A stretch of DNA of 64,000 nt from JAMLHH01 sp037189845 (GTDB lineage Bacteria; Bacteroidota; Bacteroidia; Chitinophagales; JADIYW01), in the NCBI GenBank assembly GCA_037189845.1, contig JBBCIS010000008.1, positions 186,001 through 250,000 on the forward strand. Reading direction: 5' to 3'. Within the stretch, counting starts at the first letter, position 1. Each line of letters opens with the position of its first letter. Shown here piece by piece: positions 41,405 to 49,802 of the stretch. Made by a program: the position numbers and the translations under genes. Under the pieces are notes generated by a model that worked only from the letters and a program-made list of their open reading frames with translations, did not search any database and was not told the DNA's origin.

Positions 41405-41464
41405 ATCATATTGCCACCAGAGGGAAAACTGTCCAGATTTTATTTGCTACACACAACACAACAA

Positions 41465-44400
41465 TTAACCCAATTTCTTATCTTTTTTGTAGGTATAATA
41501 AAATACTACTGGTAATACTGTAAAGGATAGCACGAGGCATATCAGCAGGCCGCCTACTATCATAATGGCGAGTGGCTTCTGGATTTCGGACCCCATGCCT
41601 GTAGATAGTGCAGCCGGAAGTAATCCCATAGAGCCCATCAGGGCTATCATGACGATGGAACGGATACGGCTGCGAACTCCCATACTGATGGCTTGAGTCA
41701 GCGGGTGTTCTTTGAGGTAGTCTTTCATGACGGCGATGAGTATGATGCCGTTGATGGTATTGACTCCGAATAGGATAATCAGTCCGATACCTGCAGAAAT
41801 TCCGAAAATGGTACCGGTCACCCACAAGGATATGAATCCTCCAATGAATGCAAATGGTATGGTAATCGCTGCGATAGCGGTGTCTTTGAAGTTGCCAAAG
41901 TTGCTATACAACAGGAACAATATCAGCACTAATGAAAGCGGTATCACGGTCATGAGCTGTCTGGTTGCACGCTCTTTGCTTTCGAATTCTCCTGCCCATT
42001 CCATGTGGTTTTCTTTGGGAAGTCTTACTTCGCTGGCTACCACTTGTTTGGCTTCTTCGATGGTGCTGCCGAGGTCACGTCCCTCGATACTGAATCCTAC
42101 TCCGATGTAACGGCTGTTGCCCTCCCGGTATATGAATGCCGGTCCTGTCTGATAACCAATAGTAGCTATCTCCTGCAATGGGATGTTTTGTCCGTTGCTG
42201 GTCGGTATGAGGATGTTGGCAATCTTTTCGGGTGTATCTCTGTAAGCTTCATCAAAACGCAGTACTACATCAAACTGGCGGTCACCTTCGTAAAATTTGG
42301 TAGCAGCCTGTCCTCCGATGGTCATGGCGACTACTGCTTGTACATCGGCTGTATAGACTCCGTATTTTGCCATCTTGGAATCGTGGAGCTGTATTCTGAG
42401 CTCAGGAAGTCCGATATTTTTATAGACGTTGATATCGGTGATACCCTGTACTTTTTCGATGGATTGGGCGACTTTATAGGCGTATTTTTCCAAGTCGTAC
42501 AAATCATCGCCAAAGATTTTGATGACCAGTGAGCTTTTGACTCCGGCGACATATTCTTCTACGTTGTCCTGTATGGGCTGGCTGAATCCGAAGTTGATGC
42601 CCGGATAGTGGTTGAGCTGTTCGCGCAATTCCTGTATGATATCGTCTTTGCTGACTTTGCGCTTCCAGTCTTTTTCATCTTTGAGCTGTACGTTGAACTC
42701 TATATTGAAAAATCCTGTCGGGTCGGTACCGTCGTTGGGACGTCCTGTTTGTGTCAGGATAAAATCTATTTCTTCGCAATTGTCCACCATGATTTTTTTC
42801 ATCTCTTTGGTGAGCCTGGTGGACTCGTTGAGATTGACACTATTAGGTAAAGTAGCTCTGATATAGATAGCTCCTTCATTTAACTGGGGTAAAAATTCGG
42901 AACCGTAATTCATGAATTTGAATACGCAAACGCTCAAAATCAGAACAAATAATGCCAGTGTCCACCTTCTGAACCGGAATGCTGTCTGAAACAAACCACC
43001 TATGGATTTCTGGAAAAACCTGGTGATGAAGTTTTCTTTTTCATCAATATTCCCGGTAAATAAGAGCTTGCACATAGCCGGTACATAAGTCAGACTCAGT
43101 ATCAATGCTCCCATCAACGCATAACCTAATGTGAATGCCAGTGGTGAGAACATTTTCCCTTCTACTTTCTGGAAGGAGAAAATCGGCAGCAATGCCACTA
43201 TCAGGATAATCAATGCATAAAAGATATAGGATGCCACACTGCCTGCACTTTCTTTGATGACTTCCATCTTATTGATTTTGGCAAATCTTTCGGGGCCCAG
43301 CTTGTGTGACATGGTGGCGAGCGCAACAAAGACGGTCTCTACGATGACGAGTGTACCTTCCAGCAATAGGCCGAAATCCAGCGCTCCCATGGAAATAAGA
43401 TTAGCAGGCAATCCCTGTATCTTGAGCATGATGACTGCAAACAGGAATGACAATGGAATAACGGAGGCCACGATGAAGGTGGATTTCCAGTTGTACAGGA
43501 AGATGAATACTATCAGTGAGACGAGCAGGATTCCCTCTACGATGTTTTTGGAAACGGTGCGAACGGTATTATCCACTAATTTGGTACGGTCGATAACGGT
43601 TTCTATGTGTACATCATCCGGTAAAATCCTTGTATTGAGCTCTTCGATTTTGTCTTTCAGACTGGCAATCACTTCTGAAGGATTTTCTCCTCTGAGCATG
43701 ACGACTATTCCTTCTACCAAATCATCTTCTTCATTGAATCCGACTTGCCCCAAACGCGGTTTGGCAGAAACGACTACTTCTGCTACATTTTTAATCAGTA
43801 CGGGTGCTGAACCATAGAGCTTGACCGTAACGTTGCCGATATCATCTATCTTATCCAGTAGTCCGACTCCTCTGACGACATAGGCCTGATCGCCCTGCTG
43901 TATGACATCGCCACCCACGTTGATATTGGATTTGGACAATGCTTCATATACATCCAATGGTGAAAGGTCATAATTTTTCAGCTCGGTGGGATTAATACGG
44001 ACTTCGTAAATCTTTTCTTCTCCTCCAAATGAAATCACATCTGCTACTCCGGGGACGCTGAGCAATTCTCTTTCTATCACCCAGTCCTGAATGGCTGTCA
44101 CTTCTTTGATGGGCAAACTGCTTTTTATCACATATCTGAATATCTCTCCGGTAGCTCCGGACGGCGGCTCAATGGATACGTTAGCATCTTCGGGTAAATC
44201 GACTCCGCCCAGCTTGTTGGAAACGTATTGCTGTGCATAAAAATCTTCCACTCCGTCTTCAAACTGAACTGTCACTACTGACAATCCAAACAGAGATATC
44301 GAACGGATATTGGATTTTCTGGGAATGCTGTTCATCACTTTGGAAATTGGCAGCGTCACCATTTTTTCCATTTCTTCCGCACTTCTGCCCGGCCACTGTG

Positions 44401-44560
44401 TGATGATACGCGCCCGTGTGTTGGTCACATCTGGAAACGCTTCTATCGGCGTATGCTTCAGTGTATATATTCCTCCGAATAGCAGCACCATCGTAGCAAA
44501 AATGACCATAGTGGTATTCTGCAACGAGAATGTCACGATTCCCTGAACTAACTTTTTCAT
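41465..44560 (-). CDS. CusA/CzcA-family heavy-metal RND efflux pump
   Basis: 1031-aa HME-RND permease exporting Cu/Ag or Zn/Cd/Co across the envelope by proton exchange. The N-terminus shows PIEAFPDVTNTRARI and QWPGRSAEEMEK, typical of HME-RND. The TM4 proton-relay residues are Asp395, Glu401 and Glu408 (DFGLLLEGTLVIVE); the middle one is Asp in the characterised CzcA. Twelve TM helices and two large periplasmic loops fit the length. Third gene of the TolC-adaptor-pump operon, 6 bp after the adaptor. Metal specificity cannot be decided; the copper locus at 57-60 kb is 13 kb away. Confidence 0.93.
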   Translation of the reverse strand: MKKLVQGIVTFSLQNTTMVIFATMVLLFGGIYTLKHTPIEAFPDVTNTRARIITQWPGRSAEEMEKMVTLPISKVMNSIPRKSNIRSISLFGLSVVTVQFEDGVEDFYAQQYVSNKLGGVDLPEDANVSIEPPSGATGEIFRYVIKSSLPIKEVTAIQDWVIERELLSVPGVADVISFGGEEKIYEVRINPTELKNYDLSPLDVYEALSKSNINVGGDVIQQGDQAYVVRGVGLLDKIDDIGNVTVKLYGSAPVLIKNVAEVVVSAKPRLGQVGFNEEDDLVEGIVVMLRGENPSEVIASLKDKIEELNTRILPDDVHIETVIDRTKLVDNTVRTVSKNIVEGILLVSLIVFIFLYNWKSTFIVASVIPLSFLFAVIMLKIQGLPANLISMGALDFGLLLEGTLVIVETVFVALATMSHKLGPERFAKINKMEVIKESAGSVASYIFYALIILIVALLPIFSFQKVEGKMFSPLAFTLGYALMGALILSLTYVPAMCKLLFTGNIDEKENFITRFFQKSIGGLFQTAFRFRRWTLALFVLILSVCVFKFMNYGSEFLPQLNEGAIYIRATLPNSVNLNESTRLTKEMKKIMVDNCEEIDFILTQTGRPNDGTDPTGFFNIEFNVQLKDEKDWKRKVSKDDIIQELREQLNHYPGINFGFSQPIQDNVEEYVAGVKSSLVIKIFGDDLYDLEKYAYKVAQSIEKVQGITDINVYKNIGLPELRIQLHDSKMAKYGVYTADVQAVVAMTIGGQAATKFYEGDRQFDVVLRFDEAYRDTPEKIANILIPTSNGQNIPLQEIATIGYQTGPAFIYREGNSRYIGVGFSIEGRDLGSTIEEAKQVVASEVRLPKENHMEWAGEFESKERATRQLMTVIPLSLVLILFLLYSNFGNFKDTAIAAITIPFAFIGGFISLWVTGTIFGISAGIGLIILFGVNTINGIILIAVMKDYLKEHPLTQAISMGVRSRIRSIVMIALMGSMGLLPAALSTGMGSEIQKPLAIMIVGGLLICLVLSFTVLPVVFYYTYKKDKKLG

Positions 44561-44566
44561 TGTATC

Positions 44567-45664
44567 TTACTTGTTGAGTTCTTCAAATAATAGTAATGTA
44601 TTGGAACCGATGACTTTTTCTCCCGGTGCCAGCTTTTCCTGTATATAAGTCAGTTCTTCGTTGGAAGCAATTTTGGTGATTCTTCTGGTTTCCAGCTGAC
44701 AATCATCTTTGTAGACTACTATGTATTCTTTGTTGTTGCTGAATACTGTTGCTTTGTTCGGCACTGCAAATGCTTGTCCTGATACGTTCTTTTTGTCGAT
44801 GATGATGTCTGCACTCAATCCCGGCATGAGGTTGAGTTTTTTATTTTCGAGTACAACTCTGGCTTTGAGTACGTGCTCATTGTCATCGAATACGTTGTAG
44901 ATTTTATCTATTTTTCCGGTATAAAACTGGTCCGGATATGCGACTGTTCTCACCTTGACTACATCACCGGTATGAATGTATCTCAGGCTGCTGGCGTAAA
45001 TATTGACCATCACCCATACTTCCTGAAGATTGGAGATGGAGAACAAAGGCTCGGTGTCACTTGTGATAGTTTGTCCTGCACTGACAGACTTCCTGATGAT
45101 GTAGCCGTTTTTAGGTGATAATATCTGAAAGGACTGATTTCCTGTGGCTTTGTATAGCTGTAAACTAAAATTGATTTTGTCCAGTTCGATTTGAGCGGAA
45201 GACAATTCATGTTCCAGTTCCAGCACTTCGGTAGCAGATACCAATCCGTCATTCAGAAGCTCTTTTTTAGTCTGTATCTGTTTTTTGTACAAATCTATCT
45301 GGCTCTGATGCAGCTTTCTCAACTGGTACAATTCCTGTATCTGACCGGATTTGATAGTAGCCAGTACCTGTCCTTGCCTGACATAGTCGCCTAATTCGAA
45401 GTGTACGTTTTCTACGATTCCTTCCAGCAAGCTCTTGAATGCCACTAAATCGTTTTCATTGTACTCGATTTTGCCTGTCAGTGTGAGCTGCTCTTTGATA
45501 GGCTGCTCATTGACATCTACTATTTCTGTAGATTTTTTTAGTTGTTCGCTGATGCAGAATGTCGGTACAGAAGAAGTATCCTTTCCGTTTTCAGCTTTTG
45601 TATTACAGGCTGAGATATTTACCAATATCCCTAATGCCATTGATAATCCGATTATATTTCTCAT
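44567..45664 (-). CDS. RND periplasmic adaptor (CusB/CzcB-like)
   Basis: 365-aa membrane-fusion protein linking the RND pump to TolC. The signal segment ends near NISAC (lipobox-like, Cys19), so it is probably lipid-anchored. Features: LTGKIEYNENDLVAFKS at the beta-barrel/lipoyl boundary, VHFELGDYVRQGQVLATIKS (lipoyl half), a helical hairpin of about 90-160, ILSPKNGYIIRKSVSAGQTI (second lipoyl half), and a membrane-proximal domain ending with VIGSNTLLLFEELNK. It begins 3 bp after the TolC gene's stop. No Cu-chaperone (CusF) domain is fused. Confidence 0.92.
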   Translation of the reverse strand: MRNIIGLSMALGILVNISACNTKAENGKDTSSVPTFCISEQLKKSTEIVDVNEQPIKEQLTLTGKIEYNENDLVAFKSLLEGIVENVHFELGDYVRQGQVLATIKSGQIQELYQLRKLHQSQIDLYKKQIQTKKELLNDGLVSATEVLELEHELSSAQIELDKINFSLQLYKATGNQSFQILSPKNGYIIRKSVSAGQTITSDTEPLFSISNLQEVWVMVNIYASSLRYIHTGDVVKVRTVAYPDQFYTGKIDKIYNVFDDNEHVLKARVVLENKKLNLMPGLSADIIIDKKNVSGQAFAVPNKATVFSNNKEYIVVYKDDCQLETRRITKIASNEELTYIQEKLAPGEKVIGSNTLLLFEELNK

Positions 45665-45667
45665 TGC

Positions 45668-46921
45668 TTAAAAATCTTTTCCGACTACGTATTGCAGTTC
45701 TTCGTAGGTGTTCTTATAATTTTCCAATACTTCTAAATATGCTTCCTGTGTCTGTCTGTACGACTGTGTGAAATCTATGAATTCCATCAGCGTGACTTGT
45801 TTGTTTTGCAGATGCCTGCGATAGTTTTCTATCATTTTTGCCTGTTCCTCCATCTGTTCTGAGGGCCATTTTTGCAATACCTGCTCAAATTGCTGTATCT
45901 GGCGGGTCATTTTCTGTACTTCGTTTTCCAGCTCCCATTGGAGGGCAGAGATTTCTGTTTTCTCCTGTTCGATGGTCAGCTGAGCCGCTTTGATATTGCC
46001 TTTGTTTCTGTTCCAAACCGGTAAATCCATGCTGAATCCTAATCCCGTAAAGTTATTCATGATATTACCGCCACGATCGTAGTTGACATTCACATACACA
46101 TCCGGACGACGCTGTGCTTTTTCGAGCTCCAGATATTTGCGGGCAATGTTCAGCTCATTTTCCTGACGTTTGAGTCCGATGTTCTGGTCTTTGGCAATAT
46201 CCATCATATCCAGTGGCAGCCTTTGCGATAGCTCCGGCGCGCTTTGCGGAAAAGCAATCTGTTCCAGTTCCAGTTCGCGGAGCTGAGTCAGGACTTTCAG
46301 CTTGTGCAATGCATCGGCTTTTTCATTGACCAGATTTACCTGTTCGAGCTGTAAACCTGTCAGCTCTGTATGTACTCTGAAAAAATCTGCTCTGGAAACA
46401 TTCTGCAGCTGGGATTGTCTTTCGTACTGTTCGCGGAGTTGTCCATAAAGCTGTACCATATTTTCCAGCTGGGTTTCAGCCTCTTTGATTTTATATAAGT
46501 TGTTGATTGTTTGGCGTAATTCTTTTTTGAGCTCACGCATCAGCTCTTCGAAATCAAACAAGGCAGCATTTTTCTCCAATCCTTTGATAGCGACTCGTTT
46601 TTTGCGTTTCCCGGCTGTTTCTATCATCTGTTCGAGCTCAACAGCGATTTGCTGGGTTTTGCCCCAATTACCGAAAATATTGGACATTTGCTCACTGCCT
46701 TTGTTCGTCCATAGATTGATTTCTCCGACGGATAATGTGGGATTGGGCCACAACTTTTCCTGAACAATCTGTGCTTCTGCTTTGCCGATATTGAATCTGG
46801 CAGCAATCAGCAGATAATTGTTCTGCAGGAATTGTGCTTCCAGATCTTCTACCGTATAAGTCTGTGCTTTTGCAAAGGAGAATAAGCTCCACACAATAGC
46901 GACTAAATACATCTTTTTCAC
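45668..46921 (-). CDS. TolC-family outer-membrane factor (CusC/CzcC-like)
   Basis: 417-aa outer-membrane efflux protein with a signal peptide (MKKMYLVAIVWSLFSFAKAQ) and long coiled-coil helices typical of TolC, e.g. NKGSEQMSNIFGNWGKTQQIAVELEQMIETAGKRKKR (part: QIAVELEQMIETAGKRKKR) and GLGFSMDLPVWNRNKGNIKAA. It begins with GTG at 46921; an internal ATG at 46912 is possible but loses the basic n-region. First gene of the efflux operon. It is preceded by a TACTTTTG -7 box and 11-bp phased repeats that probably bind a metal-responsive regulator. Confidence 0.9.
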   Translation of the reverse strand: MKKMYLVAIVWSLFSFAKAQTYTVEDLEAQFLQNNYLLIAARFNIGKAEAQIVQEKLWPNPTLSVGEINLWTNKGSEQMSNIFGNWGKTQQIAVELEQMIETAGKRKKRVAIKGLEKNAALFDFEELMRELKKELRQTINNLYKIKEAETQLENMVQLYGQLREQYERQSQLQNVSRADFFRVHTELTGLQLEQVNLVNEKADALHKLKVLTQLRELELEQIAFPQSAPELSQRLPLDMMDIAKDQNIGLKRQENELNIARKYLELEKAQRRPDVYVNVNYDRGGNIMNNFTGLGFSMDLPVWNRNKGNIKAAQLTIEQEKTEISALQWELENEVQKMTRQIQQFEQVLQKWPSEQMEEQAKMIENYRRHLQNKQVTLMEFIDFTQSYRQTQEAYLEVLENYKNTYEELQYVVGKDF

Positions 46922-46939
46922 CTCATCGTATTTTTAACT

Positions 46940-47000
46940 CTGCAAAAGTATCTTTGGCAGATTAAGGCGAATTTTAAAGTAGATTAGAATTCGATTAGAA
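46940..47000 (-). promoter_or_regulatory. Promoter and probable response-regulator site of the metal efflux operon
   Basis: TACTTTTG (minus strand, 46943-46950) matches the -7 consensus 21 bp before the operon's first start. It is embedded in a 21-bp imperfect palindrome, 46940-46960 (arms CTGCAAAAG and CTTTGGCAG). Further upstream GATTAGAA occurs at 46982 and 46993, and GATTAAGG at 46960, in steps of 11 and 22 bp. Direct repeats in 11-bp phase are the hallmark of OmpR/PhoB-type regulators such as CusR/CzcR. Confidence 0.55.
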
Positions 47001-47009
47001 CGAGTGGAT

Positions 47010-47051
47010 TGATGATTTTGGATTTTTGATTGACGATTTGCTGACGCAAGG
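47010..47051 (+). repeat. GATTTTTGATTGACGATTTGC-type dispersed repeat
   Basis: TGATGATTTTGG followed by TTTTTGATTGACG and ATTTGCTGACGCAA. ATTTGCTGACGCAA closely matches ATTTGCTAACGCAA at about 737-750 in the hisA-hisF spacer. The style matches a low-complexity repeat type widespread in Bacteroidota spacers. Confidence 0.4.
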
Positions 47052-47205
47052 ATCAGTAGAAAAGAAAACAAAATGAGAAAAATAAAACTTGAATGATGGC
47101 TCAGTGTTATAGATTTTTTTGAAAAGATAATTGTGGTAATCCATAGGGCGTTTTTTGCTGATAATAGTTTAAGGTTTTTTATATTTATGCAACACTACAG
47201 GCACT

Positions 47206-48465
47206 ATGAAGTTATTACACGCTATTTTACTGTTGATTTACTTATCTGTTATTCCGGCTGCTCAGGCTCAGTTTTGTATCGATGGAGACAGGTTTTCTCA
47301 GAAAGAATTTTTTGCAAGAAATCAGATTACTGAGGTCAAAAATGTTGTTTACGGCCAATCTGTTAACTGTAAAAACCAGACTGTCTCACTTCAGCTGGAT
47401 GTTTATGCTCCGGACAAAAATGCAGATAATCTTGATAAAAGACCTTTGATTCTGATGATGCACGGAGGTGGATTTGTTTCCGGCGAAAGGACGAATCTTA
47501 CCAATGATTGTATTGCATTGGCACGTCGGGGTTATGTTGCTGTGACGATTAGCTACAGATTGGGTTGGAATAATGGAAGTGATATTTGCTTCAGCAGTGC
47601 GAATACTCAGACTCATGCTGCATACAGAGCGATGCAGGATTTACATGCAGCATTGAGATTTATGGTGGCAAATGCGGATAGCTATGGAATAGATACAAAT
47701 TGGATTTTTATAGGAGGAAGTAGTGCCGGAGCAGTCGCTACTTTGAATCTGGCATTTGGAACTCAGGAAGAATTTGATGTCAGAGTACCTGCGCTTCGAA
47801 ATAGTCTGGGACTTTTGAATAACTCAGGAAATACATTTAAGAGCGAGTTTACAATAAAAGGTGTATTCAATAACTGGGGTGCTTTATTTGATGTCAATTT
47901 GATTCAGGCAGAAGATAAAATTCCTGTAATAGCTTTTCATGGTGATCAGGATGGTACAGTACCTATAGATTTTGCATCGAAAGGCGGAGCCTCACTATAT
48001 GGTTCGAGATTGATACATCAGCGTCTGGATTCAATGGGTGTTTGCTCTGACCTGACAGTGAAACCAGGAGGCGGTCATGGTGTATATAATGGAAATCGCA
48101 CGCAAAGTGATTTCAGGATGAATCGTGCTTCCTGTTTTTTCAGACAGATCTTTTGTAATAATTGTACATCTTTTTATTCTACAGACAGCATTGCTCCGGA
48201 ATGTAGCAGCCTTGTGACAGATACACGTCCATCCAGAGTGGAACTGTCTGTGCAGATATATCCCAATCCTGCCAAAGATATTTTGAATATTAGTGGTGTA
48301 AAGAGTAATCAATGGAGTCTGAAATTGTTCAATGTACAAGGACAAGTGCTGCAATATCAGGAGTATAAGCTTCAATTAGATATTAAATCGTTAAAATCCG
48401 GAGTCTACTTTCTACATATCAGAGAAGGGGAGAACCGGACCATACACCGGTTTGTGAAAGAGTAA
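47206..48465 (+). CDS. T9SS-exported alpha/beta-hydrolase (esterase-like)
   Basis: 419-aa secreted hydrolase. Signal peptide 1-21; alpha/beta-hydrolase body with oxyanion-hole HGGGFVSGERTN (86-97), nucleophile Ser173 in GGSSAGAVATL, Asp near 243 in HGDQDGTVP and His near 288 in GGGHGVYNG. The last 70 residues (from about 348, QIYPNPAKDILNISG) are a type A T9SS sorting domain, so it crosses the outer membrane by type IX secretion and is attached or released. Probably a carboxylesterase or polyester/xylan esterase; the substrate is unknown. Monocistronic. Confidence 0.87.
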   Translation: MKLLHAILLLIYLSVIPAAQAQFCIDGDRFSQKEFFARNQITEVKNVVYGQSVNCKNQTVSLQLDVYAPDKNADNLDKRPLILMMHGGGFVSGERTNLTNDCIALARRGYVAVTISYRLGWNNGSDICFSSANTQTHAAYRAMQDLHAALRFMVANADSYGIDTNWIFIGGSSAGAVATLNLAFGTQEEFDVRVPALRNSLGLLNNSGNTFKSEFTIKGVFNNWGALFDVNLIQAEDKIPVIAFHGDQDGTVPIDFASKGGASLYGSRLIHQRLDSMGVCSDLTVKPGGGHGVYNGNRTQSDFRMNRASCFFRQIFCNNCTSFYSTDSIAPECSSLVTDTRPSRVELSVQIYPNPAKDILNISGVKSNQWSLKLFNVQGQVLQYQEYKLQLDIKSLKSGVYFLHIREGENRTIHRFVKE

Positions 48466-48519
48466 TAATCAGATAAATAGCAATGTAACTTACCTGCTTC
48501 TTATATAGAGTTTTATGGA

Positions 48520-49359
48520 TTAATGGCTTTTGATGGACATTTTATAATGCAGATTCAGAAAGTTAACACCATAAAATCTGAAGCGGTGATCTGCTCTTAA
48601 GGTTTCCTGATCATCCACATATATATGCAGCCATTCATGAAGAACTTTTACAAATTTTGCCCAATGCCTGCCTTTGTGATCAGTCAGGTAAAAATAAAAG
48701 CCATTTTCACCAAATCTTTTACCATCGCTACTCAATAGCAGAGAACCATCCTCTTTCACCTGGATGGACATGAATACCGATGCGTTTCCGTTGGGTAGGG
48801 GAAAGATCACCTTGATGCAATGACTTTGGAGGTGAGGATTTTTGACAGTGGTGTAAATGCCTGAAAATACGACATCGTTTGTTGTTTTGAGTTTTCTGAG
48901 CCAGATCGTCCAGATAGATTTACCATCTTTTCTGATCTGAATGATTTCACTGTTCACACCTTTTTCTATGGAAGAAGAATTAGTAGGCAGATTTAACTGT
49001 TGTAATCTTTTACTAAAAAACAGGGTCAGAAGCCAACCGAAAGGCTTAAAAAGTCCCATCCATTTACTCCTGATTTCAAAATGGTAATTGCTGGTATGCA
49101 AATAAAAATCTTTGATCAGGGAATGTAATTTCATTGTATCATCTGGCGATAACTGAAAGTCTTCTACATTGTTCAGTATGCCGCTACCGGCTTCATTCCG
49201 GACTATTGTTGCATCTTCTTTTTCTTTAAGCAAATCTATATACCGCTCGCCTATAATATCTTCATGTCCAATCGGACCTAAAAGCCAGTGGTGTTTTTCA
49301 GGACTTATTTTTCTTCCGGATAACTTTACCCAAAATTGCGTGATAGTGTCTTGTAACAT
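48520..49359 (-). CDS. Uncharacterised protein, partner of 49364
   Basis: 279-aa protein without a recognised family. It starts MLQDTITQFWVKLSGRKISP and has LGPIGHEDIIGERYIDLLKEKE near residue 27-48. A short hydrophobic patch, WMGLFKPFGWLLTLFFSK, lies around 100-117. The later part is beta-rich (KVIFPLPNGNASVFMSIQVKEDGSLLLSS), suggesting a lipid- or membrane-binding domain. It begins 4 bp after the stop of a four-helix membrane protein (49364-49777), so the pair is cotranscribed and probably works together. It could be related to YndJ-type proteins, but this is not established. Confidence 0.6.
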   Translation of the reverse strand: MLQDTITQFWVKLSGRKISPEKHHWLLGPIGHEDIIGERYIDLLKEKEDATIVRNEAGSGILNNVEDFQLSPDDTMKLHSLIKDFYLHTSNYHFEIRSKWMGLFKPFGWLLTLFFSKRLQQLNLPTNSSSIEKGVNSEIIQIRKDGKSIWTIWLRKLKTTNDVVFSGIYTTVKNPHLQSHCIKVIFPLPNGNASVFMSIQVKEDGSLLLSSDGKRFGENGFYFYLTDHKGRHWAKFVKVLHEWLHIYVDDQETLRADHRFRFYGVNFLNLHYKMSIKSH

Positions 49360-49363
49360 GCTT

Positions 49364-49777
49364 TCAGGATAAGCCGGAGTTTTGAATAATATTGATAACC
49401 TTAAATTCTAACATAGCCAGGTAGAAGATGATCATTGACTCAATCAGGAAATATGTGACACCTAAAAGTGTAAGTGTTTCGTGACCTAGAATAACAAAAA
49501 ACATCATACAACAGGAATAGCAGATGTTAGCAATTGCAATTACTTTCAAAAAAAGCGTCGGATTTGCGGGGCGGATCAGATAGCAGCTGAGCGAGAAAAT
49601 AGCATAAACTGTAGCAATAGAAATCAGTGTAACCAACATTTCTCTATCAATTCCAATCAGTTCTTTGAAAAATAACAGCATTAATACCAACATAAAAACA
49701 GTTAACAAGGCTCCGATACCATCCGTCAGGAATAATTTATAAGGATGCCGGGAGAAGAAGTCGACTATTTTCTGCAT
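49364..49777 (-). CDS. Small four-helix membrane protein
   Basis: 137-aa integral membrane protein: hydrophobic helices at about 20-40, 47-67, 76-97 and 104-123, with a short basic N-terminus (MQKIVDFFSRHPYK). No family was recognised. It precedes 48520-49359 by 4 bp on the same strand, and follows the Gfo/Idh oxidoreductase stop after 25 bp, so three genes may share a transcript. Function unknown. Confidence 0.6.
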   Translation of the reverse strand: MQKIVDFFSRHPYKLFLTDGIGALLTVFMLVLMLLFFKELIGIDREMLVTLISIATVYAIFSLSCYLIRPANPTLFLKVIAIANICYSCCMMFFVILGHETLTLLGVTYFLIESMIIFYLAMLEFKVINIIQNSGLS

Positions 49778-49802
49778 GTAGAGGATTATTAATAGATCAT
49801 CA

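Larger units (their letters stand above)
41008..41464. other. Repeat-rich intergenic region, no gene
   Basis: 457 bp between the accessory island and the metal-efflux operon. It holds a minus-strand TGAGCGAAG-type repeat (41072-41085), a GCAGC-TCC-GCTGC hairpin (41136-41148), the GAGGGATAGAACG element (41151-41188) and the long palindrome (41354-41404). Open frames crossing it have no recognisable products. It is probably the boundary of the island. Confidence 0.6.

Noticed and set aside
41207..41515. Open frame in the repeat-rich gap before cusA
   Set aside because: Covers repeats and the cusA 3' end on the opposite strand; composition follows the repeats, no domain.
47133..47333. Short plus-strand frame before the T9SS esterase
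   Set aside because: Overlaps the esterase start out of frame; no RBS or motif.
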